In this document: in pieces, positions 10,321 through 20,411 of the stretch
Layout of the letters: each line of letters opens with the position of its first letter
Numbering within the stretch: the stretch's first letter is position 1
Assembly: GCA_963691655.1 (NCBI GenBank)
Contig: CAVNUY010000026.1
Coordinates: forward strand, 1-64,000
Reading direction: 5' to 3'
DNA from: Toxonevra muliebris
Lineage: Eukaryota > Arthropoda > Insecta > Diptera > Pallopteridae
Length of the DNA: 64,000 bases
Notes under the pieces: model-generated
Told to the model about the DNA's origin: nothing
The model's database searches: none
What the model saw: the letters and a program-made list of their open reading frames with translations, nothing else
Position numbers and translations under genes: made by a program

Positions 10321-11250
10321 ATTTTTTTCGTAGTTTGGACATTTATTGTGAAAAAGAGATTATAAATTTATTCTTTAAAGTATTGTCCATCGTTAGCCAC
10401 AACCTTTTCCCATCTTTCTGGTGGCATACGGATTCGTGCTGAAGAATAACTTCGTCGTGTCTATTCTCATCTTCTGGCCTCTTATCCTTTAATGCTCGGC
10501 TCAAACGCATCAATTGTAGTCGGTAGCGGTCGCCAGTGATCGTTTCATTCAGCTCATAATACACGATACCTTTCATATCCCACCAAATACACAGCATGAG
10601 CTTGGATCCATGGATGTTCGGCTTTGCCGTTGATGTTGATGTATGTCCGGGCGGTCCCCATGTATTTTTACGCTTTGGGTTATCGTAACGTATCCACTTT
10701 TCATCGCCAGTCACAATACGATGCAGAAAACCCTTTCTTTTCTGTTGTGCAATCAGCAGTTCACATGTGAAAAATCGTCGTTCGATGTCTCTCGGTTTCA
10801 ATTCGTACGGCACCCAATTTCCTTGCTTTTGAATCATTCCCAATGCTTTTAATCGTTTAGAAATGGTTGATTGATCAACTCCTAAAGATTCTGCAAGTTC
10901 TTGTTGCGTTTGACATGAATCTTCTTCGAGTAATGCCTTCAATTCTTCATCTTCGAACTTTTTCGGGCCGCCTGAACGTTCCCTGTGTTCAACATCAAAA
11001 TCACCACTTTTGAAACGGGTATACCACACCTGACACATTCTAACGTCTATAGCACAGTCAGGATAAGCTTCAGTGAGTAAACGATGTGCTTCAGTTGCGT
11101 TTTTCTTTAAATGGAAGAAGCAAATTAAAACTTCCCGCAAATTTTGTTTTGTTGGCACGAAATTCGACATTTTCAGCTATAGTAAAACACTTTTGTAAAA
11201 TTATGAAAATTATTTGACAGATCAATTCTTATAGTATTTTTGGCGCTTTT
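10321..11250 (-). pseudogene. mariner transposase, internally deleted
   Basis: Minus-strand mariner-family transposase starting at about 11170. The N-terminal helix-turn-helix region (CFFHLKKNATEAHRLL, then WYTRFKSGDFDVEHRERSGG and DQSTISKRLKALG) and the first catalytic aspartate block (VTGDEKWIRYDNPKRKNTW) are clear. The second catalytic block should follow VILQH, but the frame jumps straight into the usual 3' end of the gene (a PPERWEKVV-like stretch in another frame near 10400). This means an internal deletion that removes the second and third catalytic acids. It cannot be active. It sits inside BEL A; the terminal repeats were not pinned down, so the ends are approximate. Confidence 0.85.
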
Positions 11251-11265
11251 CGAGATAGAATAGCT

Positions 11266-11455
11266 GTGAATGTCAAAAAAATGGCGCGTATGATAGATAT
11301 GCAGTTAGTCACAATTACGAGTTTATACATTCATACTCCAAATACAATAGATAATCTGGATGTTCGATCCCAGTGGACACCAATGCTATCGAAAGAAGAC
11401 GAATATGCGACTAAGCTACTACGACAGCATACTGCAAGAGTTGGAGATCGCTTTG
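11266..11455 (+). pseudogene. BEL A polymerase fragment ending at the element B insertion
   Basis: The frame gives PMLSKEDEYATKLLRQHT followed by ARVGDRF, a stretch that in BEL/Pao polyproteins precedes an ETGLLW-like motif. Here the reading breaks off at RF because element B begins at 11456. The next residues of the motif (ETSLLW) appear directly after element B at 15004. This in-frame resumption is the main evidence that 4902-22539 is one element. Confidence 0.9.
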
Positions 11456-11835
11456 TGTTGGAACCAGTTCCAAATGAACTAAAATTTCCTACTTGTACTT
11501 ATTTGTAAATTTGCCACCATTCTATTATTTTGTAAATTAGAAAATTCTAGTACTTGTACTAAAAACTGAATTCAACCTAGTACTAGTCTTAAGCTTTCAA
11601 TGTATATATATATCCCTAAGCTTTTCATTTCTTCCAGCGGTAACGGCTATAAAAGCCGCCCACACATAATTCTTTTTATTATTTTTACTATTCATATTTA
11701 CATAATTAACTCGGCGAACCCGAATCGCATCAAAATCGTATTGTATTCATTTTTGATTAAATAAAACCCTGAATTTGTAACGTTTAAGAAAAAAAAAAAT
11801 AGAAATTCTTATTTCGAACGTCAGGGAATTATACA
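11456..11835 (+). repeat. 5' LTR of element B
   Basis: Runs from TGTTGGAACC to TTATACA. A TATA-like box (ctataaaagcc) lies near 11649, about where a promoter would sit in U3. The poly-A-prone end (cgtttaag followed by eleven A) is close to the 3' border. Confidence 0.95.
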
Positions 11836-11850
11836 TGGTCCTTCGAGCCG
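11836..11850 (+). other. Primer-binding site of element B (tRNA-Tyr type)
   Basis: TGGTCCTTCGAGCC directly after the LTR is complementary to the 3' end of animal tRNA-Tyr (GGCTCGAAGGA plus CCA). The match stops after 14-15 bases here and is longer in element C. The tRNA identity comes from remembered tRNA-Tyr sequence. Confidence 0.75.
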
Positions 11851-12513
11851 TTCAGCCGTTCGCAAATATTTAGAACAAAAATAAAAAACAACAAAACGCA
11901 ACACTGGCTATCGGACGCCATCATTCTTTTAAATATTTGCAAAACGAAGAACATCCAGCGAAAGAACAACGAGAAAATTTAATAAAAAAAAAAAAAAGAT
12001 TGTAAAAAGTGTAGTGGTGCAGTGGTTGCGCGATAAAGCACAAAATTTTAAAATTCAAAAAGTTTTCGTGTTCACTCAACAGCGAGCCTCAAACGGTTAC
12101 AAAGCGTCACATTTGCAGTAACAAATAATAAAAAGCGTCAGGTTAAAAAGTGCGAGAGTTAAATTTCAAATCATGGGAAACGTATCTTAGAGGGCTTAAA
12201 ATAAAGCGCAGTAAGTTACTGCATTATCGCCAGTGCCACCAGCATCAACAGCACCAGCTACAGCAACTTCATCAACCACAACAGCAGCTGAAACGTCACC
12301 AACAGCACCAGCTACAACAACAGCAACTTCATCAACCGCAACAGCAGCTGAAACGTCACCAACAGCACCAGCTACAACAACAGCAACTTCATCAACCGCA
12401 ACAGCAGCTGAAACGTCACCAACAGCACCAGCTACAACAACAACAACTTCATCATCCGCAACAGCAGTAGAACCATCAACGGCAACAACAATAAGTCAGC
12501 AGCAAAATACAAC
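11851..12513 (+). other. Leader of element B with 60-bp tandem repeats
   Basis: Untranslated leader. From about 12242 to 12480 a 60-bp unit (containing acagcaccagctacaacaa and ttcatcaaccgcaacagcag) is repeated four times, the first copy slightly short. Two frames stay open across it (Q/H-rich and T/A-rich), but neither has an ATG in the repeat or continues into the downstream ATG at 12514, so I treat it as non-coding. Confidence 0.7.
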
Positions 12514-14317
12514 ATGAACCCAAATACGCAACCAACAGGGCAAAATTCGTCCGCCGCAGTAAGCAAAAAAAATCTCAGAGGAATGTCACAGTAAGTGAAG
12601 CAATTATCATTTTTGCATGAGACTTAGTTAAACAAAAAAAAAAAAAAAAGTACAGTCTCACAATATTCAATATTATATACTTACAAACATAACATGACAT
12701 TTACCGAAATTAGCAAGAAATTAAAGAAGGCCTTATGAGAGTGAACGGCCGTCTTGTACATTCTGTTCTGAGTCACAATGAGCGACATCCTATCATACTG
12801 CCAGAAAACTCACGTTTTTGTCTCCTATATCTCCACTTTTTACATTCAACCCTGTTACACGCTGAACAGAGGTTAATGGTTCGTCTAGCCCGTCAAGAGT
12901 TTAATATTCCACGACTCAAAGCGAAAGTCAAAAAATGCATTTTTCAATGTAAAATCTGTACTATATACAAACAGCAAATCCGTACTCAAATTATGGCGGC
13001 CTTGCCCCCCGATCGCTGTACCTTCTCGCTACCATTCACTACTACAGGCATCGATTTCGCTGGGCCTTTTCAAATCAAATCCTCAACTCTGCGTCAGTCT
13101 CCCTACTTGAAAGGATACGTGGCAGTCTTTGTCTGCTTCTCTACAAAAGCTGTGCATTTGGAATTATGTTCTGATCTCACAACAGAGGCTTTTAGAGCGG
13201 CATTCGCCAGATTTGTTGGACGGAGAGGTCTCCCTGCTAAAATCATGACGGATAATGGAACAACCTTCATTGGAGCTCAGCGTGCCACTAGCAAAGAGTT
13301 CCTAAAAATGCTAAAGGAAATTTCCGCAGACATCTCTATCAAATACGCAGCTCAAGGTCTTGATTGGGTGTTCATTCCACCACATGCTCCTCATATGGGC
13401 GGACTGTGGGAGTCTGCTGTCAAAAGCTTCAAAACGCATTTGAAGAAAGTGGCAGGGAAACACAGATTCACCTTTGAAGAATTTGCAACTCTTCTCGCAC
13501 TTAATTCTCGCCCTCTTTTCCCAATTTCTCAGGATCCAGAAGAACTCCTTGCACTCACTCCCGGACATTTCCTTCGTGGTGCACCGCTCTTATCACTCCC
13601 TGAGCCTAACGCTGAGGACCTATCTCTGGTGAATCGCTGGGAAAAAATCAAAGTCCTCCACCATGAATTCAGCCGAAGATGGAAGGATGAGTACCTCAAG
13701 GAGCTGCATAAACGATACAAATGGAAACACCCTCAGAAGGACATTGCAGAAGGTGAACTAGTCGTTATCAAGGACGATCACCTACCCCCAAATGAATGGC
13801 GTCTCGGTCGAATAGAGAAGCTCTATAAAGGCTCCGATAATCACATCCGCGTCGCTGACGTCCGAACATCAACCGGGTTGACGCGACGACCAGTCGTCAA
13901 ACTATGTGTATTACCTCTGGCATAGACCCACCTAATTCTTCTCACCCATACTGTCTTAGTTATACATTGATAAAATCTCCACTCGATGAGTTTAATGCAA
14001 CCATTTTCTTTTAGCATCCCCTGCTTGTCACCCACTAATATTTTTATTTTCCCTTTCACAGACCACCGAAAGAACGCAGTGCTGACGTACATCAGTGTCA
14101 GGTGTGCTTCCGTTATCACTCGCTGCGCTTTTGCAGAAGCTTCCGCGTCATGCCGCCAAGTCAGCGTGCGGAAGTTGTAAGAAAACACAACTATTGTTTT
14201 AATTGCCTGGCACGCACCCACGCCACTGGATGACTCTCCAAACGACTGCAGAATTTGCCACAAAGCACACCACACCATGCTCCACAAAGACACCAACAAC
14301 AGAGGACGCATCACCCA
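12514..14317 (+). CDS. Predicted two-exon zinc-knuckle (gag-type) protein of element B
   Basis: Exon 1 is 12514-12590 (ATG, 25 codons plus 2 nt) and ends at a strong donor GTAAGT at 12591. Exon 2 starts at 14062 after ccctttcacag. Joined across the 1471-nt intron the frame stays open and enters HQCQVCFRYHSLRFC, then CFNCLARTHATG, the cysteine/histidine pattern of BEL gag zinc knuckles; element D has the same module next to its gag. The frame hits TGA at 14231 because of one extra base (A at 14233); beyond it the third cluster CRICHKAHHTMLH follows in the shifted frame. The module lies 3' of the integrase, which is abnormal for a gag domain. RNA binding is inferred from the motif; splicing is predicted only. 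Confidence 0.55.
12735..13925 (+). CDS. BEL-type integrase, uninterrupted 396-codon frame
   Basis: ATG at 12735 opens an intact frame. Residues 36-75 carry an H..H...C..C zinc-binding domain (HFLHSTLLHAEQ, then CIFQCKIC). The catalytic core follows with its three acids: TTGIDFAGPF, IMTDNGTTFIGAQ and GGLWESAVKSFKTH. The C-terminal BEL-specific domain (DUF5641-like) contains LTPGHFL and WRLGRIEKLY. It would insert element cDNA into chromosomes. It lies wholly within the predicted intron of the two-exon gene, so only unspliced RNA would encode it. No protease or reverse transcriptase precedes it. Homology of core and tail is clear; expression as a free protein is inference. Confidence 0.9.
   Translation: MRVNGRLVHSVLSHNERHPIILPENSRFCLLYLHFLHSTLLHAEQRLMVRLARQEFNIPRLKAKVKKCIFQCKICTIYKQQIRTQIMAALPPDRCTFSLPFTTTGIDFAGPFQIKSSTLRQSPYLKGYVAVFVCFSTKAVHLELCSDLTTEAFRAAFARFVGRRGLPAKIMTDNGTTFIGAQRATSKEFLKMLKEISADISIKYAAQGLDWVFIPPHAPHMGGLWESAVKSFKTHLKKVAGKHRFTFEEFATLLALNSRPLFPISQDPEELLALTPGHFLRGAPLLSLPEPNAEDLSLVNRWEKIKVLHHEFSRRWKDEYLKELHKRYKWKHPQKDIAEGELVVIKDDHLPPNEWRLGRIEKLYKGSDNHIRVADVRTSTGLTRRPVVKLCVLPLA
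13926..14061 (+). other. Integrase-to-acceptor spacer in element B
   Basis: Short non-coding stretch ending in a pyrimidine-rich tract (tatttttattttccctttcacag), the predicted splice acceptor. Confidence 0.5.
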
Positions 14318-14617
14318 ACATGCGCGTCAACGACAGCACCGTATAGCCAGAAGGAAAGTTTCATTCAAACCAGACTGTTCTTGCCATGGACGTGCCCGGT
14401 CATCTACGTCCCGGCGCGCATCTGTTCAATATCAAGCAGCATCACGTCGTGTGAATAATGTGAACGCCCCCTTGAACGGGTCCAAAAATATACGCCGCAT
14501 TGCCGGCGGGCTAGAAACAACACGTCGACGAGCCCACTGTCTGCTTAAGTCCGCCGTGCAGACGCTTCAACAGCTTCAACAAACTATGGACGTTGCACCC
14601 GTGCAAGGGGGCCGCCA

Positions 14618-14998
14618 TGTTGGAACCAGTTCCAAATGAACTAAAATTTCCTACTTGTACTTATTTGTAAATTTGCCACCATTCTATTATTTTGTAAATT
14701 AGAAAATTCTAGTACTTGTACTAAAAACTGAATTCAACCTAGTACTAGTCTTAAGCTTTCAATGTATATATATATCCCTAAGCTTTTCATTTCTTCCAGC
14801 GGTAACGGCTATAAAAGCCGCCCACACATAATTCTTTTTATTATTTTTACTATTCATATTTACATAATTAACTCGGCGAACCCGAATCGCATCAAAATCA
14901 TATTGTATTCATTTTTAATTAAATAAAACCCTGAATTTGTAACGTTTAAGAAAAAAAAAAAATAGAAATTCTTATTTCGAACGTCAGGGAATTATACA
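14618..14998 (+). repeat. 3' LTR of element B
   Basis: Copy of 11456-11835, 381 bp, preceded by purine-rich gcaaggggg and followed by the target copy ctttg. It begins TGTTGG and ends TTATACA. Confidence 0.95.
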
Positions 14999-15003
14999 CT
15001 TTG

Positions 15004-16335
15004 AAACAAGTTTACTGTGGAGAAGTCAAAACAGAACGCATCCTAATAGTTTTCACTAGCTGAGCGAAAAGTGCAATGTTTGCAAGTTGAAAGATCCTGC
15101 ATTAGCTGAGGCTCTGCGTTTGAAAATAATAAACTATCTGGCCAAAGGGTGTGCCAGAAAACTTCCACCAGACGAGATATCTGCCTATATTTCCAGTGTG
15201 TTCACCCTAATAAACCTGGTAAAATTCGTTTGGTATGGGACGCAGCTGCTAAAACCCATGGTGTATCTCTTAATACAATGCTGCTGAAGGGAGCTGATCA
15301 GCTAGCCTGTTTAATTTCTGTACTACGCAGTTTCGGCAGCGTTTGGTGGCATAACTGGTGATATTGAGAAAGTGTTTCACCAGGCAAAAATAAGGGTAGA
15401 GGGCCAAAACTTTCAGCAATTTTTGTGGTACGAACCGGGCAATATACAACCTACAATATTTGCGATGACTTTTGGTGCTATCGGCTCACCTTGCTCTACG
15501 CAATACGTTAAGAATGCAAACACTGAAGAGTTTCGTGACCAGTACCCTAGAGCGGTTCAGTGTATATATGATAACCATCACGTTGACGATATACTGGACA
15601 GACGAATGTATTCCTAATGATCAGCATACCAAATGGCTTCGATGGATCCAACTTTTTTCCGAAGTCAAAGGTATTAAAATTCCCTGTTGTTATTTTCGAT
15701 CTGTACCTAATCAATATTCCTTTCTCGAGTTACATACGTTTGTTGATGCTTGCGAAAACGGATACGCTGCTGTATGCTACTTACGCATCACCAATGGTGC
15801 TAATATTAGCTGCATACTTCTCGGCAGTAAGGCAAGGGTGGCACCATTGAAAATATTATCAATTAGGTGCCAGATTAGCTGCTAATATTATTTCATCTCA
15901 CTTTCTTCAAATTACCAATCAGACGTTATGGACAGACAGTCGGACAGTTCTATTCTGGTTGCGTTCAGATCACCGTTGTTATTCTCAATTTGTCGCTTTT
16001 CGTATAAGTGAGATACTGGAGTTGACTGAGATGGCTGATTGGCGCTGGGTGTTAACTGTAAAAAACGTGGCTGATGACGCTACTAAATGGCAGGCAGTAC
16101 CAGATTTTTCCGGTGAAAGCCGTTGGTTCATTGGACTCTCCTTTTTGAAGCGAGATCGGAATGAGTGGCCAAAAGAAGAAGTAATTACAACGCAGTGTAA
16201 AGAGGAACTAAGGGTCAGTATTTTGGCTGCCATCGCGAAGGACTACATTACTCCCCGTTAATAGTAAACCCTGAGCGTTTCTCAAGGTGGAATCATTTTC
16301 TTAGGGTTCTAGCAATAGTTATACAAATCGCACGC
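15004..16335 (+). pseudogene. BEL A reverse transcriptase and RNase H, broken
   Basis: Begins with ETSLLW, completing the motif interrupted by element B. Reverse transcriptase blocks follow in alternating frames: PGKIRLVWDAAAKTHG, ITGDIEKVFHQAKI and FAMTFGAIGSP. The active-site box reads NHHVDDILD near 15570-15600, with histidine where tyrosine is usual. RNase H-like blocks include LHTFVDACENGYAAVCY near 15730 and LWTDSRTVLFWLRSD near 15930, then VADDATKW. At least four frameshifts or stops break it. The frame resumes into the pre-integrase region and ends at 16335 where element C is inserted. It is non-functional. Confidence 0.85.
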
Positions 16336-16956
16336 TGTCGGAACCAGTTCCGAATGGACTATTCTTTTTCTTTTTCATTAAATTTTGTATTGTATTTTCT
16401 ATTTATTATTCTATTGAATTGTAACCTTTTACTTATATTATAATATCGTATTAAACGCATACTGAAATACCTTAATAGAATATTGTAATAGAACTAAGTA
16501 TTTTAGTACTCTCTACATTTAAATTTATCATTATTTTCACATCTCTATGTAATTTAACGGCAGCGACGGATATATAAGCCGCCTGCCCGTAACCATAGAG
16601 TAGTAGCTGAAGATCACTCGACTCTGATCTACATACATTAATTCTTTTCTATTTTGTAAAATTAATCCTATTTCTAGAACTAAGTATTTTAGTACTCTCT
16701 ACATTTAAATTTATCATTATTTTCACATCTCTATGTAATTTAACGGCAGCGACGGATATATATATAAGCCGCCTGCCCGTAACCATAGAGTAGTAGCTGA
16801 AGATCACTCGACTCTGATCTACATACATTAATTCTTTTCTATTTTGTAAACTTAATCCTATTTCTATGAATCATTAAAAGTAATTTATAACGTTTAAATC
16901 GAATAATAGTCCCTGTTCTTATTTCAAAAAGAAAGAAATTATCACTAATTTCTACA
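16336..16956 (+). repeat. 5' LTR of element C with a 186-bp internal tandem duplication
   Basis: 621 bp against 435 bp in the 3' copy. The segment 16491-16676 is repeated at 16677-16862. Each unit contains a TATA-like box (gacggatatataagccgcc and gacggatatatatataagcc) and the downstream block gtagtagctgaagatcactc, so the core promoter is doubled. The 3' LTR has a single unit. Confidence 0.95.
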
Positions 16957-16974
16957 TGGTCCTTCGAGCCGGAT
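16957..16974 (+). other. Primer-binding site of element C (tRNA-Tyr)
   Basis: TGGTCCTTCGAGCCGGAT directly follows the LTR and is complementary over 17-18 bases to the 3' end of animal tRNA-Tyr including CCA. The longer match than in B makes the identification firmer. Confidence 0.8.
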
Positions 16975-17814
16975 CGGGGATCCGTATCTCCGAATCCGCG
17001 CAAAATACACTCAAAACCAAATGCATAAGTCGAGCCGTTCGCAAAATATACAATAATAAATTTTAACGTTAACAACACTGCATGATCATCGCAAAGCGCA
17101 CATCTCTAGCAATATGGCAAAACCTTCACGAACGTAAAAGAGAAAAGGCGAGAAGCAGCGAGTGCAAAACGGAATAAAATTTGTCAAAACTATATTAATT
17201 TCAATTAAATTTAAGCAAATAAGCTATTCAAACCCAGATTTAATTTGCATTACGTATTAAACAATTAATTTAAAGTGATTTGAGTGTGTTGCAGTAATAA
17301 AATTACTTCATACAATACAAAAGTTGATATCAACGTCGAAACTATTAACTATTAGTAATGGGCATTTAAAATTAATAAAACAAACATTTTGTAACTTTTA
17401 AAATTTTGAAATAATTTGAAACCCTAAATTAACTTAAAATAACTTAAACTTATAAATGAACTTAAAATACTATTAAATAGCAGCATTTAAAACCTACACT
17501 ACATCACAACAACAACTACAAAGAACAAAAAATTCATAAAATAAACTTGAAACTTCTAAAGCCTCACAAAAACAGCGGGCAACTTGAAGTACGGTATCAG
17601 TTTCTGGCACCACCACCAAAAACAACAATAAAAGCGCTAAAACGCGCAGCTGATTCATAGGATTTTTAATTTGCTTCGCTAATTGTACGTTTGTTTGGAG
17701 TCAGCAACACAACCCCCGCAGCTATTTGACTCGAGCCCCATACAACAACAATAACAGGTGTGGAAACCCTAATAACAGCAAGCATCCAGCATCTTCAACG
17801 CCTGCAACTCTTCG
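16975..17814 (+). other. Leader of element C
   Basis: About 840 bp of AT-rich, stop-filled untranslated sequence between the primer site and the first ATG used here (17815). Nothing else recognised. Confidence 0.6.
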
Positions 17815-20085
17815 ATGGAGTCAGATACTACGACAACAACAACTATACAGAGTAAGATCCTTCCTAGGAAATGGCAGAGTAAGTTGGTGAAAAATTATTT
17901 ATACACATTATATATATGATGTTGGCATAACCTTCAAAAAAGGAAGGAAATATCATGAAAACCCGATAAAATTTACAGTTAAAACGGTTGATAGTTTAAA
18001 AAACCGCTGCAAAACTGTTCATTTTTATATAAAATATATACGTTTATACAGCAGAAATTTCTGTATATACATGCATAAAATTTGGCGCAAATTTGTTACA
18101 TCGATCTTCGTACATATTTACTAGAAAAACTCGCAATGGTTTAATTTTCCGATTTTCGTTACTCACATTCATTCTCTGAAACATTACATTTCGATTCCGT
18201 TCGTTCCGGTAACATCATCTCTCATTATCGTTGTTTCGTTCAATTACAATAAAGTGCAATTTCATTTAAGATAATCACACTCTCTTTCTCACTCTATACA
18301 TACATACATCGTAAGCCCGAAGCTTTTGTTTGTCTCAACGCTAGCACCAAAATTTTGCTCGCACTTATATACGAACGTTTGCTCGTACATTATATACAAA
18401 TTTGGTGTAAATTAATTCTCATCATACATATGTACAAGATGAACTCTTCTTTCCTCTACTCACGTTTAGTATAGTAAATACCAAAAATCAGGTTTCGATT
18501 CCTTTCGTTCCTGTAACTCAAACTCTAATCTCATTCTCGTTGATTCGTTTTCGATACAATTTAATATTTTCAATTACAACCTTATATACGTACATTAAAA
18601 GCTTGCAGCTTATGCTTTGTTGTTATGAACGTGAACAAACATCACTTCCTAAAGCACTAACGTTTCTATAAAAGAAACGCTAACATGAACATTTATTTAC
18701 ACGTTTAGAACCAACAGGTCAAAATGTTTGTTCGCGCTAATGCACAACGTCTGCTCTCCCTTATGCACGAACGTTTCCTTGATTTTATGCACAAACGTTT
18801 TGGTCGCAATTTTGTACAAACGTTTGCTCGCACTAGGGCACTGACGTTTGCTTGTTTACAAAAAAAAAAAAAAAATCTCATTTCTTACGTACACTAACGT
18901 ATCAAATCACATAATAGTTCATTTGGGTTAGTACATCTCAAAAAAAAGTAAATAAATTTCACAACTCTCTGGTATACTCATACGTATATATAGCAAGAAA
19001 TATAATCCAATGAACACACAAATATTATAAATACGCTTACACATTTCCGATCATTATAATAATTTAAAACATGACAATACTACACATTTTTTAAGAATGT
19101 TGTACATACGAAAGTAAACTCTCGTTTACATAGACAATATGCTACAAACTATTCTTCTGTTCTCTCCGGCAGGGTAGCTATCGCCTATGATGTATCAATT
19201 CTAATTTGGAAACATCGTACTCTCTCGATGAATCCAGTTCACGCCGAGCAAACAAATCCAATCCCCGGATTTTGTTATGCGTCGGAATGAGCTTATTGCG
19301 CTTGTCTTTGCATAAGCACTCAAGGGAAGGACAAACCCGATCCTCTCATCTCTGGGTGGCAAATGTCAAGTGGCATCTCCCTTGCATACAATAAGTCTTC
19401 CGCGGTTAGAACCCCAACGGTTAGCCACTAAACAAAAAATCTGATTCGGAAATTCAGTTCAGTTTACGCCGAGCAAACAAATCCAATCCCCTGGATTTTT
19501 GTTACGCGTCGGAACGAGCTTATTGCGCTTGTCTTTGCATACACACTCAAGGGAAGGACAACCCCGATCCTCTCATCCCTGGTCGCCAAAGATCAAGTGG
19601 CTTCTCCCCTGCATACAATAAGCCTTCCGCGGTTAGAACTCAAAGACGGGAAAAGCTTACTGTGCTTGCCTTTTCACAAGAGAAGGACACCTCCGATTCC
19701 TTTCATCTCTTATTTGCAAAAGGTTAAGTGGCTCCTCTGCCAACATTAAGCTTACCGATACCAACATCATTACTTCCAAACTCTATTTGGCCCGACAAAT
19801 TGTTCATATAGCCGACGTTCGCACTCAAAACAGAATACTTACCCTGCTCACAGTAAAAGCAATCTTACTCTACCCGAGCCTTTTTTCCTACTAAATTTTC
19901 AGAACTCTTTTGAGTGGTAGTCAACCACAGGTTCTCAAACAAAGAATACTATTCATACTCTCTCTAACATTTCATCATCAGCATCTCTTGCTTGTTCTTA
20001 CTTTTTACTAATTCTTGTTTTCTTTTTACAGACAATCGGAAAAACCGATGTGCCAATGTGTATCAATGCCAAGTGCGGTGGTAGC
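17815..20085 (+). pseudogene. Two-exon gene of element C, knuckle exon decayed
   Basis: Exon 1 (17815-17878) runs from ATG through a threonine-rich stretch to a donor at 17879 (GTAAGT). The acceptor follows a pyrimidine tract (ttgttttctttttacag) and exon 2 starts at 20032. Joined, the frame enters NVYQCQV, aligned with VHQCQV of element B, and stops four codons later; the remaining knuckle clusters are missing. The same donor-acceptor layout at the same positions in two related elements supports real splicing. The intron phases differ (phase 2 in B, phase 1 in C), which weakens the comparison slightly. Confidence 0.45.
17879..20031 (+). repeat. Predicted intron of element C built from diverged repeats
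   Basis: No coding sequence. About 18185-18290 and 18495-18590 are diverged direct copies (ttcgattccgttcgttccggtaac against ttcgattcctttcgttcctgtaac). A short motif close to aacgtttgctcgcac recurs at about 18373, 18765, 18795, 18823 and 18845. From about 19220 to 19760 a unit of about 190-230 bp is repeated three times with increasing divergence; it is marked by gagcttattgcgcttgtctttgcat and ccttccgcggttagaac, and the third copy is shortened. Confidence 0.7.
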
Positions 20086-20411
20086 TGAAGCACACTCGCC
20101 TTCGAGCGCATTACACAATGCGGCACTCGCAGAGGATGCAACACCCAACATACGTACTATAAATATAACCCTATGCCACGAATAAGCCAGAGAGCTACAC
20201 ACCATTGCAGCCGATATGCGTTTCTAGCTTAAGAATCTCGTCAAATCTCGATCAACATCAAATAAAACTTCAGCCTGTGTAACCACCCCTTGGACGGGTT
20301 CAAACCCATATGCCGCAGCCGCCGCGCCTATGGTCTATTCAACTTGGCTGTGCAAACGCTCCAGCAGCTTCAATCATTCATGGATATTGCACTCGTGCAA
20401 GGGGGCCGCTA

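Larger units (their letters stand above)
11456..14998 (+). mobile_element. Element B: non-autonomous BEL-type LTR retrotransposon
   Basis: LTRs at 11456-11835 and 14618-14998 are nearly identical (two substitutions and one homopolymer difference by eye). The 5-bp target duplication ctttg flanks it at 11451-11455 and 14999-15003. A tRNA-Tyr-type primer site follows the 5' LTR, and a purine-rich tract (gcaaggggg) precedes the 3' LTR. The 2.8-kb interior has no protease, reverse transcriptase or RNase H. It keeps an uninterrupted integrase frame and a predicted spliced zinc-knuckle gene. It must rely on another element for reverse transcription. The low LTR divergence means a recent insertion. 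Confidence 0.95.

Noticed and set aside
12150..12517. Q/H-rich or T/A-rich protein in element B
   Set aside because: Openness comes from the 60-bp repeat; there is no ATG start and the frames do not join the downstream ATG.
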